A stretch of 64,000 nucleotides of DNA from Azonexus sp. (GTDB lineage: Bacteria > Pseudomonadota > Gammaproteobacteria > Burkholderiales > Rhodocyclaceae): contig JAGOAU010000001.1 in NCBI GenBank assembly GCA_017983755.1, positions 186,001-250,000 on the forward strand. The letters run 5' to 3'. The notes beneath the pieces are model-generated. The model saw nothing but the letters and a program-made list of their open reading frames with translations, was not told where the DNA came from and did not search any database. The translations under genes and the position numbers were made by a program. Below, one piece after another: positions 44,791 through 53,089 of the stretch (position 1 is the stretch's first letter; each line of letters opens with the position of its first letter).

Positions 44791-47700
44791 GCGAACGGCG
44801 CCTGCACGAAGATGCCGCTGCACGCCTGCGCGCGCTCGAACTCGCCTCCTTCATCGTCGAGGCGCCGGCCGGCGCCGGCAAGACCGAACTGCTCACCCAG
44901 CGCTACCTGCGCCTGCTCGCCGAAGTGCGCCACCCCGAGGAAGTGCTAGCGCTGACCTTCACCAACAAGGCGGCGACCGAAATGCGCGACCGCATCCTCG
45001 GCAGCCTCGAGAACGTCGCCACGGCCCGGCCGGACGACCTGCCGCCGCACAAGCGCCAGACCTTCGACCTCGCCCGCGCCGTGCTGACCCATGACGCCCG
45101 CCAGGGCTGGGGCCTGCTGCAACACCCCGGTCGCCTGCGCATCACCACGCTCGATGCCCTGTGCGCCAGCCTGGCACGGCAGATGCCCTACCTCAGTCGC
45201 TTCGGCGCCCAGCCGGGCGTCACCGAGGACGCCCGCGTCCACTACGAAACGGCAGCGCGGCGCACGCTGGAAATGGTCGAGGACGAGACGCCCGACGGCG
45301 ACACGCTGGCGGCCGCGCTGCGCTTCATGGAAAACGACGCCGGCCGCCTGGAGCGCCTGATCGTCGCCCTGCTCGGCCGCCGCGACCAGTGGCTGCACCA
45401 CGCCGGACGCATCGCAGAGGACGGGCTGCGCGAGGAGATCAGCGCCGGCTTCACGGCATTGATCGAACGCGATCTGGGCGAACTCGCCGGACTGCTAGCG
45501 CCACCCCGGCAAGCGGAACTGATGGCGCCGCTGCGCTATGCCGCCGCCAACCTGCCGGACAAACTTGCCAGCCTGGCCGATTGGCAGGCGCCGCTCGCCG
45601 CCAGCATCGACGACCTGCCGGCCTGGCGGGCGCTGGCCGGCATCCTGCTGACCGGCAAAGGTGAATTCCGCCGCAGCCTTACCAAAAACGACGGCTTTCC
45701 CGCCGGCAGCGAGGGCAAGCCTTACAAGGACGCCATGCTCACGGCGCTCGAGGGTTTCTCCGGCGACGCCGAGCTGGCTGCCGCCCTGGCACGCACCGCG
45801 ACGCTGCCGGCCCCGGATTTGAGCGATCCGGAGTGGTCGACCGTAACTGTCTTCGCCCGTCTGCTGCAATTGGCGGCCGGCCAGTTGTGGCTGGCCTTCC
45901 AGGAAGCCGGCGAAGTCGACTTCATCGAAATCGCCGCACGCGCCAGCCTGGCGCTCGGCGACGACGAAGCGCCGACCGACCTCGCCCAGGCGCTCGACTA
46001 CCGGATTTCGCACCTGCTGGTCGACGAATTCCAGGACACCAGCCCGCTTCAGGTCGAACTGCTGGAAAAACTGACGCGCGGCTGGCCCCCCGACGACGGC
46101 CGCACCCTGTTCGTGGTCGGCGACCCGATGCAGTCGATCTACCGCTTCCGCAAGGCCGATGTCGGCCTGTTCCTGCGCGTGCGCACGGACGGCATCGGCG
46201 ACATCCGCCTCGAAAACCTGCGCCTGTTCCGCAACAACCGCTCGCACCCCGGCATCGTCGACTGGGTCAACCGCACTTTCCCGCAGGTCTTTCCGGCCGC
46301 CGACAGCCCCGAACGCGGCGCCGTGCGCTATGCCGAATCCGCCGCCACGCGCCCGGCGCGCGCCGACAGTAGCGTGACGATTCATCCGCTGTTCGCCACC
46401 GACCCCGATACCGCACAGCGCGCCGAAGCGCTACGCATCCTCGACCTCATCCGCAGCACGCGCCGGGACTACCCCGACGAACGCATCGCCGTGCTGGTGC
46501 GCGCCCGCAGCCACCTCGACGCACTGGTCGCGACCATCCGTCAGCAGGCGCCCGACCTGCGTTTCCAGGCGGTCGACATCGAAGGCCTCGACGGCCGCCA
46601 GCATGTCCAGGACCTGCTGATCCTCGCCCACGCCCTGTTCCACCGCGCCGACCGCATCAACTGGCTGGCCCTGCTGCGCGCACCGTGGTGCGGCCTGACG
46701 CTGGCCGACCTGCACGTGCTGGCGGCCGACGACAAGCACTCGACCGTCTGGCTGCTGATGCAGGACGAGACGCGCATCGCGCGCCTGTCCGCCGACGGCC
46801 GCCAGCGTCTGCTGCCGGTTCGTGAAATCCTGCGTGAAGCCCTGGCCCAGCAGGGGCGGCAACATCCGCGGCGCTGGCTGCAGGGCGTCTGGCTGATGCT
46901 CGGCGGACCGCGCTGCCTCGAATCGTCGGCCGCGCTCGCCGATGTCGACGCCTTCTTCGCGCTGATGGACGAACTGGTCGCCGCCGGCAAGCTGAGCGCC
47001 GAAGCCTTGCAGCAGAAAAGCGGCGAACTTTTCGCGCCGCCCGACCCGCTGGCCGGCGCGCAATTGCAGATGATGACCATCCACAAGTCCAAGGGGCTGG
47101 AGTTCGACACCGTCATCCTGCCCGGCCTGCAGCGCGCCGCCCGCGGCAACGACAGCAGCCTGCTGCTGTGGGACGAGGTGACGGTGGCCGGCACCCATGA
47201 ACACCTGGTCGTCGCCCCGCTCAAGGCGAAGGGCGCCGGCGCCGACGGCCCGAGCGCCTACGACTACCTGCGCCGCCTCGAAGCCGAGCGCAGCGCCCAC
47301 GAAGCCGAACGCCTGCTCTACGTCGCCGCGACGCGGGCGATCCGCAGCCTGCACCTGCTTGGCACCGTAACGCCGGACGACAGGCAGGAATCGGGCATGA
47401 AGCCGCCGGCCGCCGCCACCCTGCTCGGCCTGCTGTGGCCGCAGGCGGTCGCAACGGCTTTCGCGGCCGCCCTGGAGGCCGGTGCCGCCAGCGTCGCCGA
47501 AACAGCCGCCGGCATCGATCCGGCGACCTTCGTCCCCGATCTGCTGCGCCTGCGCAACGTGGAATTACCGGCGGAGTTCGCCACGCCGCTGCCGCTGCCG
47601 GCCGGCAACCCGCCGGTCGAAGAATCACCGGCCGTGCCGCTCGACGCCTCGGTCGGCACGCTGGTCCATCGCTGCCTGGAACTGATCGCCAACGAAGGGC

Positions 47701-48161
47701 TGGAGCACTGGTCGGCCGAGCGCATCCGCCCCCTGGGAGCGGCCTACCGGCGCTGGCTGACGCAGGCCGGGCACAGCTCCGCCGAGGCTGCGGAAGGCGC
47801 CGGTACCACAGTCAGCGCGCTGTGCCGGACACTGGATTCGGTGGACGGGCGCTGGGTGCTGGCCCGGCACGAGGCAGCGGCCGCCGAGCAGGCCTGGTCG
47901 AGCCGCGACGAGCGCGATGGCGAGCCGGTTGCGGTCAACCACGTCATCGACCGTATTTTCGTGGCCGATGGCTGCCGCTGGATCGTCGACTACAAGACCG
48001 TGCATGTTCCGGCCGGCAGCGGCGAGGATTTCCTGCGCGCCCGCGCCGCCGAATACCGGCCGCAACTGGCGCGCTACGCCAGCCTGTTCGCGGGCGACGC
48101 AGAGCCGCCCCGGCTGGCGATCTTCTTTCCGCTGCAGGGCGTGCTGGTCGAACTGCCATGA
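44787..48161 (+). CDS. UvrD-family helicase-nuclease, AddA-like
   Basis: The 1124-residue protein is a superfamily 1A helicase with Walker A VEAPAGAGKTELL (Lys32), LTFTNKAATEMRDRI (motif Ia), DEFQDTSPLQ (motif II, about 413-422), VGDPMQSIYRFRKADV (motif III), IHKSKGLEFDTVILPG (motif V) and LLYVAATRA (motif VI). A C-terminal nuclease domain has WIVDYKT at about 1066-1072 and QLARYASLF. With the preceding gene it forms an AddAB-type dual-nuclease complex for double-strand break processing. Translational coupling by ATGA supports a one-to-one complex. Confidence 0.92.
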   Translation: MSERRLHEDAAARLRALELASFIVEAPAGAGKTELLTQRYLRLLAEVRHPEEVLALTFTNKAATEMRDRILGSLENVATARPDDLPPHKRQTFDLARAVLTHDARQGWGLLQHPGRLRITTLDALCASLARQMPYLSRFGAQPGVTEDARVHYETAARRTLEMVEDETPDGDTLAAALRFMENDAGRLERLIVALLGRRDQWLHHAGRIAEDGLREEISAGFTALIERDLGELAGLLAPPRQAELMAPLRYAAANLPDKLASLADWQAPLAASIDDLPAWRALAGILLTGKGEFRRSLTKNDGFPAGSEGKPYKDAMLTALEGFSGDAELAAALARTATLPAPDLSDPEWSTVTVFARLLQLAAGQLWLAFQEAGEVDFIEIAARASLALGDDEAPTDLAQALDYRISHLLVDEFQDTSPLQVELLEKLTRGWPPDDGRTLFVVGDPMQSIYRFRKADVGLFLRVRTDGIGDIRLENLRLFRNNRSHPGIVDWVNRTFPQVFPAADSPERGAVRYAESAATRPARADSSVTIHPLFATDPDTAQRAEALRILDLIRSTRRDYPDERIAVLVRARSHLDALVATIRQQAPDLRFQAVDIEGLDGRQHVQDLLILAHALFHRADRINWLALLRAPWCGLTLADLHVLAADDKHSTVWLLMQDETRIARLSADGRQRLLPVREILREALAQQGRQHPRRWLQGVWLMLGGPRCLESSAALADVDAFFALMDELVAAGKLSAEALQQKSGELFAPPDPLAGAQLQMMTIHKSKGLEFDTVILPGLQRAARGNDSSLLLWDEVTVAGTHEHLVVAPLKAKGAGADGPSAYDYLRRLEAERSAHEAERLLYVAATRAIRSLHLLGTVTPDDRQESGMKPPAAATLLGLLWPQAVATAFAAALEAGAASVAETAAGIDPATFVPDLLRLRNVELPAEFATPLPLPAGNPPVEESPAVPLDASVGTLVHRCLELIANEGLEHWSAERIRPLGAAYRRWLTQAGHSSAEAAEGAGTTVSALCRTLDSVDGRWVLARHEAAAAEQAWSSRDERDGEPVAVNHVIDRIFVADGCRWIVDYKTVHVPAGSGEDFLRARAAEYRPQLARYASLFAGDAEPPRLAIFFPLQGVLVELP

Positions 48162-48241
48162 CGGCGGCGTGCCTTGTCGCCGGTCGACGACAGGAATGTG
48201 CTTCGGATATACTGGTTTGATGACAATCCCAAGATCGAGAC

Positions 48242-48991
48242 ATGCTGCCTCGCCTGCGCCTTGCCGTCACCAGCCTCATCGCCGCCCTCGGTCTGGGCGG
48301 GGGGGTGGCATGGGCGGCGGAACCGGTACTCAAGATCGGGGTGCTGGACAGTTCGCCGCCGATGTCCTACCGCAAGGCCGATGGTCAGTTGACCGGTTTC
48401 AGCATCGAAATCGCCCGCGCGCTCTGTAACGAATTGCGGGTGCATTGCGATTTCCAGATCACCAGCATCGAGCGCGTTGTCGACTCGGTGGCCAGCGGTG
48501 AATTCGACATCGGCGCCGTCAGCCTGCTCGACACCCCGGAACGCCGCGCCCGCATCCTGCTGGCACAGCCGCACTTCCGCTCGATTTCCCTGTGGTTCGC
48601 CAGGCCCGGCGTCATGCCCGGCGAGCGCGGGCTGCGCGTCGCCGTGGTCAAGGGATCGGCGCAGGAAGCCTTCGTACGCAAGCGGGGCTGGGACATGGTT
48701 GCCGTGCCGACCAATCGCGAACTCGGGCAACCGCTGATCGCCGGCGTCGCCCAGGCCGCCATCGTTCCCATGACCACCAGCCTGAACCTGATGGACGACA
48801 AGGAGTTCCGCAGCCTCGGACTCACGTCGACGGTGATGAAGGAACCCGAGCTGGTCGGCAATGCCTCGTTCGCCATCAACCCGCGCCGCCCGGAACTCAA
48901 GGAAGCGGTCGACAACGCGCTGGAACGCATCAAGCGCAATGGCACCTACGACCGCATCAACTCGCAGTTTCTGCCGTTCCGGATCCAATGA
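48242..48991 (+). CDS. Periplasmic solute-binding protein, family 3, stand-alone
   Basis: The 249-residue product has a signal peptide (ending VAWA) and a type II periplasmic binding fold typical of amino acid-binding proteins: LKIGVLDSSPPMSYRKADGQLTG...IEIARALC and VASGEFDIGAVSLLDTPERR. No ABC permease or ATPase gene is nearby. It is followed, with ATGA overlap, by a second such protein and then a diguanylate cyclase gene, so a sensing rather than transport role is likely. Confidence 0.9.
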   Translation: MLPRLRLAVTSLIAALGLGGGVAWAAEPVLKIGVLDSSPPMSYRKADGQLTGFSIEIARALCNELRVHCDFQITSIERVVDSVASGEFDIGAVSLLDTPERRARILLAQPHFRSISLWFARPGVMPGERGLRVAVVKGSAQEAFVRKRGWDMVAVPTNRELGQPLIAGVAQAAIVPMTTSLNLMDDKEFRSLGLTSTVMKEPELVGNASFAINPRRPELKEAVDNALERIKRNGTYDRINSQFLPFRIQ

Positions 48992-49794
48992 TCGCGGTTT
49001 TTCGCACCCTCTTCCTGATCGCCGGCTGCTGTTGCAGCCTGGCCAATGCCGCCGAGTTGCGGGTGGCGATCGGTGTCCAGGATGCCGCCCAGATTGCCAT
49101 GCAGGGCCAGGCCCTGCCAGACGACACGCCCGGCCGTGAAGTGATTGCTTTCAGCGAAGACATCGCGCGCGAGATCTGTCTTCGCCTCAATGCCCATTGC
49201 CGGGTGAGCTATGTAGTGTTCGCCGAAATTCTGCCGGGCGTCGAAAACGGCCGCTTCGATCTCGGCTTCGGCAATTTCCTGCGCACACCGGAGCGCGAAA
49301 AGCGCGTCGCCTTCAGCGATGCCATCTGGCGCTCGTCCTCGCGCCTGGTCGGCACGCCCGCCACGGCAAAATCCTTCGCCGACCGGCTGGGTCAGCCGGT
49401 GACGCTCGCCAGCCTGCGCGATGCCCGCGTGATAGCGCTCGAGAATTCGCAGCAGTTCGCATTCCTCAAGCGCATCGCCAGGGAACGCAAGCTGACCGTG
49501 CTCGGCGCTGCAACGCCAGCCGCCGTCGTCAGCGCCTTGCGCGACAATACCGCCGACTTCGCCCTGTTGCCGATACTCACCGCCTATGCCCAACTCAGGC
49601 ACGACGACAAGCAGCAATTCGAGTTCGTCGGCCCGGCGCAGGCCAGCAACGGCCTCGGCGGCACGGTGAATATCGCCCTGCCCAGCCAGCGGAACGAATT
49701 GCGCCATTCGGTGAATCGCGCCCTCGCTGCCTGCCGCGCCGACGGCACCTTCCAGCGCACCATGCACCGGCATTTCCCGGTCAACCTGGACTGA
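48988..49794 (+). CDS. Second periplasmic solute-binding protein, family 3
   Basis: The 268-residue product has a signal peptide with an unusual Cys run (IAGCCCSLANA) and a binding-protein fold (LRVAIGVQD, DIAREICLRLNAHC, RFDLGFGNFLRTPEREKRVAFSD). It is clearly related to the preceding protein. The Cys run could allow lipidation but the lipobox is not canonical. The diguanylate cyclase gene begins 10 bp later. Confidence 0.87.
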   Translation: MIAVFRTLFLIAGCCCSLANAAELRVAIGVQDAAQIAMQGQALPDDTPGREVIAFSEDIAREICLRLNAHCRVSYVVFAEILPGVENGRFDLGFGNFLRTPEREKRVAFSDAIWRSSSRLVGTPATAKSFADRLGQPVTLASLRDARVIALENSQQFAFLKRIARERKLTVLGAATPAAVVSALRDNTADFALLPILTAYAQLRHDDKQQFEFVGPAQASNGLGGTVNIALPSQRNELRHSVNRALAACRADGTFQRTMHRHFPVNLD

Positions 49795-49804
49795 CCCGAC
49801 GAGC

Positions 49805-51079
49805 ATGACTGCGCCACCGGAACAGAACCGCGTCAGCGCCAACCGCGCATTCGTCCTGCTGGCATCGGCCTTCGCGCTGCTCTTCAGCGCCGTCGTCGCC
49901 CTCCTCGCCTTCGACCAGCACCGCGTCCTCCAGGCCTCGGAGCGCCTGCAACAGGAGACAGTGCCGGGCATCGTTCGTTTTCAGCGTCTGGCGCGCAATC
50001 TCGACCAGTTGCGCCAGGAAGGCGAACGCCTGTTTTCTTCCGGCACCCCCGAGGCGCGCCAGCAATCGCTGTTCATCGTCATGCTGGTGGCCAGCCATCC
50101 CAGCATCCTCGAGCACCCGCAGTCGGCGGAAACCGCCCGCGACACCGAGAACTTCCTCGTCGAAACCAGCCGTCTGGCCGGCCAGGATCCTGCCCTGCTC
50201 AAGGCGCGCCATGCCGAATGGCTGCACTACTCCAAGCGCCTGAGTCTGCTGGTGGACGACCTCTCGGTCCAGGGCACCAGCCTGGCCACCGAAGACCTCG
50301 ACGACATGGTGGCGGTGATGCGCCTCGCCCGCTACAAGCTGATGGGCGCGCTGGCCCTGGTCGGCGGCTTCCTGCTGCTGATGATCGTGCTGCTCCGGCG
50401 CCATCTGATCAGTCCGCTGCAGCGCATCGACCACGCCCTCTCGTCGCTCGGCGTCGACCAGCCGGCACCGGAGTTCCCCGATGTCCGCCTGACCGAGATC
50501 CACGCCGTCGAGGAGGCCACCAAGCGCCTGCACGCCTCCCTCGCCAGCAACGAGGCGGCGCGCCGCGAACTCGAGCTGCTGGCCAATCGCGACGGCCTGA
50601 CCGGCCTCATCAACCGGCGCCATTTCATGCTGATGGCCGAGAGCGAACTGCAGCGCGCCCAGCGCTACGGCCGGCCGATCGTCGTCGCGCTCGGCGACCT
50701 CGACTACTTCAAGCGCCTCAACGACACCTACGGCCACGGCGCCGGCGATGCCGTGCTCCGAACTTTCGCTGCCCTGCTCTCCGATAGCGTGCGGCAGTCC
50801 GACCTGGTCTGCCGCTACGGCGGCGAGGAATTCGCCTTCCTCTTTCCCGAAAGCAGCGTCGAGCAGGCGCGCGTCCTGGTCGAACGCTTCCGCCAGCGCT
50901 TCGCCGAACACGACGTTCGCCTGCCCGACGGCCTGCTGGTGCGCGTCACGCTGAGCATCGGCCTCGCCGATGCCAGCCATTGCCCGATCGAGATCGCCCT
51001 GCAGCGCGCCGACTTCGCGCTCTACGAAGCCAAGCGCCTGGGCCGCAACCGGGTCATCGTCGCGGAAGAAACCCGCTGA
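49805..51079 (+). CDS. Membrane-bound diguanylate cyclase
   Basis: The 424-residue protein has two transmembrane helices (about 15-36 and 178-196), a helical periplasmic domain of about 140 residues between them, a HAMP-like segment, and a GGDEF domain (about 255-420) with the active site GGEEF and DLDYFKRLNDTYGHGAGD. It makes cyclic di-GMP. The helical periplasmic domain and the two binding-protein genes upstream suggest that ligand-loaded binding protein docks on it. The next gene overlaps by one base (TGATG). Confidence 0.93.
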   Translation: MTAPPEQNRVSANRAFVLLASAFALLFSAVVALLAFDQHRVLQASERLQQETVPGIVRFQRLARNLDQLRQEGERLFSSGTPEARQQSLFIVMLVASHPSILEHPQSAETARDTENFLVETSRLAGQDPALLKARHAEWLHYSKRLSLLVDDLSVQGTSLATEDLDDMVAVMRLARYKLMGALALVGGFLLLMIVLLRRHLISPLQRIDHALSSLGVDQPAPEFPDVRLTEIHAVEEATKRLHASLASNEAARRELELLANRDGLTGLINRRHFMLMAESELQRAQRYGRPIVVALGDLDYFKRLNDTYGHGAGDAVLRTFAALLSDSVRQSDLVCRYGGEEFAFLFPESSVEQARVLVERFRQRFAEHDVRLPDGLLVRVTLSIGLADASHCPIEIALQRADFALYEAKRLGRNRVIVAEETR

Positions 51080-51747
51080 TGCATATCCTGATTGTCGAGG
51101 ACGAGCGGCCGATCGCCGAGAACCTCTACGACTTTCTCGAAAACTGCGGCCATCAATGCGATTTCGCCCCCACGCTGGCCGCCGCCAACGCACTCCTGCG
51201 GCGCGAGGAATTCGATGCCCTGATCCTCGACCGCAGCCTGCCCGACGGCGATGGCGCGACGCTGGCCAGCCGCTTGCGGTCGACCGGAAATTTCGTGCCA
51301 ATTCTGATGTTGACCGCACGCGACACCCTCGACGACAAGCTGGCCGGCTTTGATGCCGGGGCCGATGACTACCTGGCCAAACCTTTCGCGCTCAAGGAAG
51401 TCGAAGCCCGCCTGCAGGCCCTGCTGCGCCGCGCCGGCGGGCGGGCGGCGGCGGAACGCCTGCTCTTCGGCCCGCTGGCTTTCGATCCGGCGGCGCAGAC
51501 CGTCACCCTCGACGGCGAACCGCTGCCCCTGCCGCCCAAGGCCATCCGCCTGGTCGAGGTATTGCTACAGCAGCCGCAGCGCGTCTTCCCGCGTCGCGAA
51601 ATGGAAATCGCCATCTGGGGCCGCCCCCAGGAATCGAGCGACAACCTGCGCAGCGTCCTGCATACGCTGCGCCGGGCGCTACCCGCGGACGCGCCGGTCG
51701 AAATCGTCAATGTTCATGGCCTCGGCTACAAGCTCGTCGGTCGCTAG
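51079..51747 (+). CDS. OmpR/PhoB-family response regulator
   Basis: The 222-residue protein has a receiver domain (ILIVEDERPIAENLYDFL, Asp51 in LILDRSLPDGDG, Lys in LAKPFALKEVEARL) and a winged-helix DNA-binding domain (about 125-220; VFPRREMEIAIWG, LRSVLHTLRRAL, VHGLGYKLV). The sequence is close to QseB/PmrA-type regulators. It overlaps the cyclase gene by one base and precedes its kinase by 13 bp. Confidence 0.93.
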   Translation: MHILIVEDERPIAENLYDFLENCGHQCDFAPTLAAANALLRREEFDALILDRSLPDGDGATLASRLRSTGNFVPILMLTARDTLDDKLAGFDAGADDYLAKPFALKEVEARLQALLRRAGGRAAAERLLFGPLAFDPAAQTVTLDGEPLPLPPKAIRLVEVLLQQPQRVFPRREMEIAIWGRPQESSDNLRSVLHTLRRALPADAPVEIVNVHGLGYKLVGR

Positions 51748-51760
51748 AGCAGGGCCCAGC

Positions 51761-53005
51761 ATGCGCCTGCGCATTGCGGCCGCGGTCGCCGCGCTGACCC
51801 TGCTGGCCATCGTCGCGCAGGCGTTCGCCATGCTGACGATCTTCGACGAGAAGGAAGAGGAATTCATCGAGGAAATCCTCGGCCAGCAGATCGCTCACAG
51901 CATGGCGCTGTGGCAGACGGCACCCGAATCGGCCTTCCCCAACACGCCGGACATGCAGCTTTACCGGATCGCCAAGGGCGCGCCGCCGGCCGCCGGCATT
52001 CCGGCCGATGTCGCCCGCCTGCCGGTCGGTAACCACGAAATCGCGCGCGACGATCACGAATTCCATGTCGCCGTCCGCGAGGACGACGGCGCGCGCTACA
52101 TCCTGACCTACGACGTCGAGGACCACGAATCTCGCCTGCGCGAACTGATGCTGATCACCGCCACGGCCGGCGGCCTGCTCGCACTGCTTGTCCTGCTCGC
52201 CGGCTACCTCCTCGCCGGCGGCCTGGCCAGCCGTCTCGAACGCCTCGCGGCACGCGTCGGCGAGCCGGGCGACACCCCGCTGGTGGAGCCGGGCATGGAA
52301 CGCGAACTGCTGGCCATCGCCGATGCGCTCGACCGCTACCGCCGGCGCCAGGAGGCCGCACTGGCGCGCGAACAGGCTTTCGCCGCCAACCTGTCGCACG
52401 AACTGCGCACGCCGTTGACGGCAATCCGCACCGACGCCGAAATGCTGGCGGCGCTGCCCGGTCTCCCGGAAGCGGTCGCGCGCCGAGCAAATCGCATGAT
52501 TGGCAGCGTCGACCGCATCAATGCCCTTGGCAACAGCCTGCTGCTTCTCGGGCGCGAGGCGCGGCCGGCGCTGCTCGAGGAAATTCGCCTGCGCCCGGCC
52601 ATCGCGGCGGTCTGGGAAGCGCTGACGATCGCCCATCCCAAGCCGGTGCGCCTGCGTCTGGAAGTGCCGGAAGGCAGCGCGGTCGCCGCCGACCCGGCAT
52701 TGTTCGACCTGATCCTGCGCAACCTGCTGGACAACGCGCTGCGCTACAGCGAAGCGGGTGAAATCGTCTGCGCCCTCGAAGGCAGCCAACTACTCGTCAC
52801 CGACTGCGGCCCGGGTTTCGCCGAGGCCGATCTGGCGCATGTCTTCGACCGCTTCTATACCGGCCCGCGCGGCCGCCACGGCCTCGGGCTGGCGCTGGTA
52901 CAGCACGTCTGCGCCGCCAGCGGCTGGCAGGTCAGCGCCGGCAATGCGGCGACGGGCGGCGCGCGGGTCGTGGTCGACCTGGGGGCCAGCGTCCGTCGCT
53001 TCTGA
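51761..53005 (+). CDS. Sensor histidine kinase
   Basis: The 414-residue protein has two transmembrane helices (about 5-26 and 132-153) around a 105-residue periplasmic domain, a short linker, the H box AANLSHELRTPLTAIRTD with His213, the N box LLDNALRYSE, and G boxes DCGPGF and GRHGLGLAL. It should phosphorylate the regulator encoded before it. The acidic periplasmic start (DEKEEEFIEEI) may sense cations or peptides, as in PhoQ- or PmrB-type kinases; this is an inference. The target is likely the transferase gene 84 bp downstream. Confidence 0.92.
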   Translation: MRLRIAAAVAALTLLAIVAQAFAMLTIFDEKEEEFIEEILGQQIAHSMALWQTAPESAFPNTPDMQLYRIAKGAPPAAGIPADVARLPVGNHEIARDDHEFHVAVREDDGARYILTYDVEDHESRLRELMLITATAGGLLALLVLLAGYLLAGGLASRLERLAARVGEPGDTPLVEPGMERELLAIADALDRYRRRQEAALAREQAFAANLSHELRTPLTAIRTDAEMLAALPGLPEAVARRANRMIGSVDRINALGNSLLLLGREARPALLEEIRLRPAIAAVWEALTIAHPKPVRLRLEVPEGSAVAADPALFDLILRNLLDNALRYSEAGEIVCALEGSQLLVTDCGPGFAEADLAHVFDRFYTGPRGRHGLGLALVQHVCAASGWQVSAGNAATGGARVVVDLGASVRRF

Positions 53006-53089
53006 CCTCACAATTTCCTCACAAATCGCTCACTAAACCCTCACGCGCGGTCGACTAAATTCCCCGGCACATTTTGCCGGTGGTCGACG

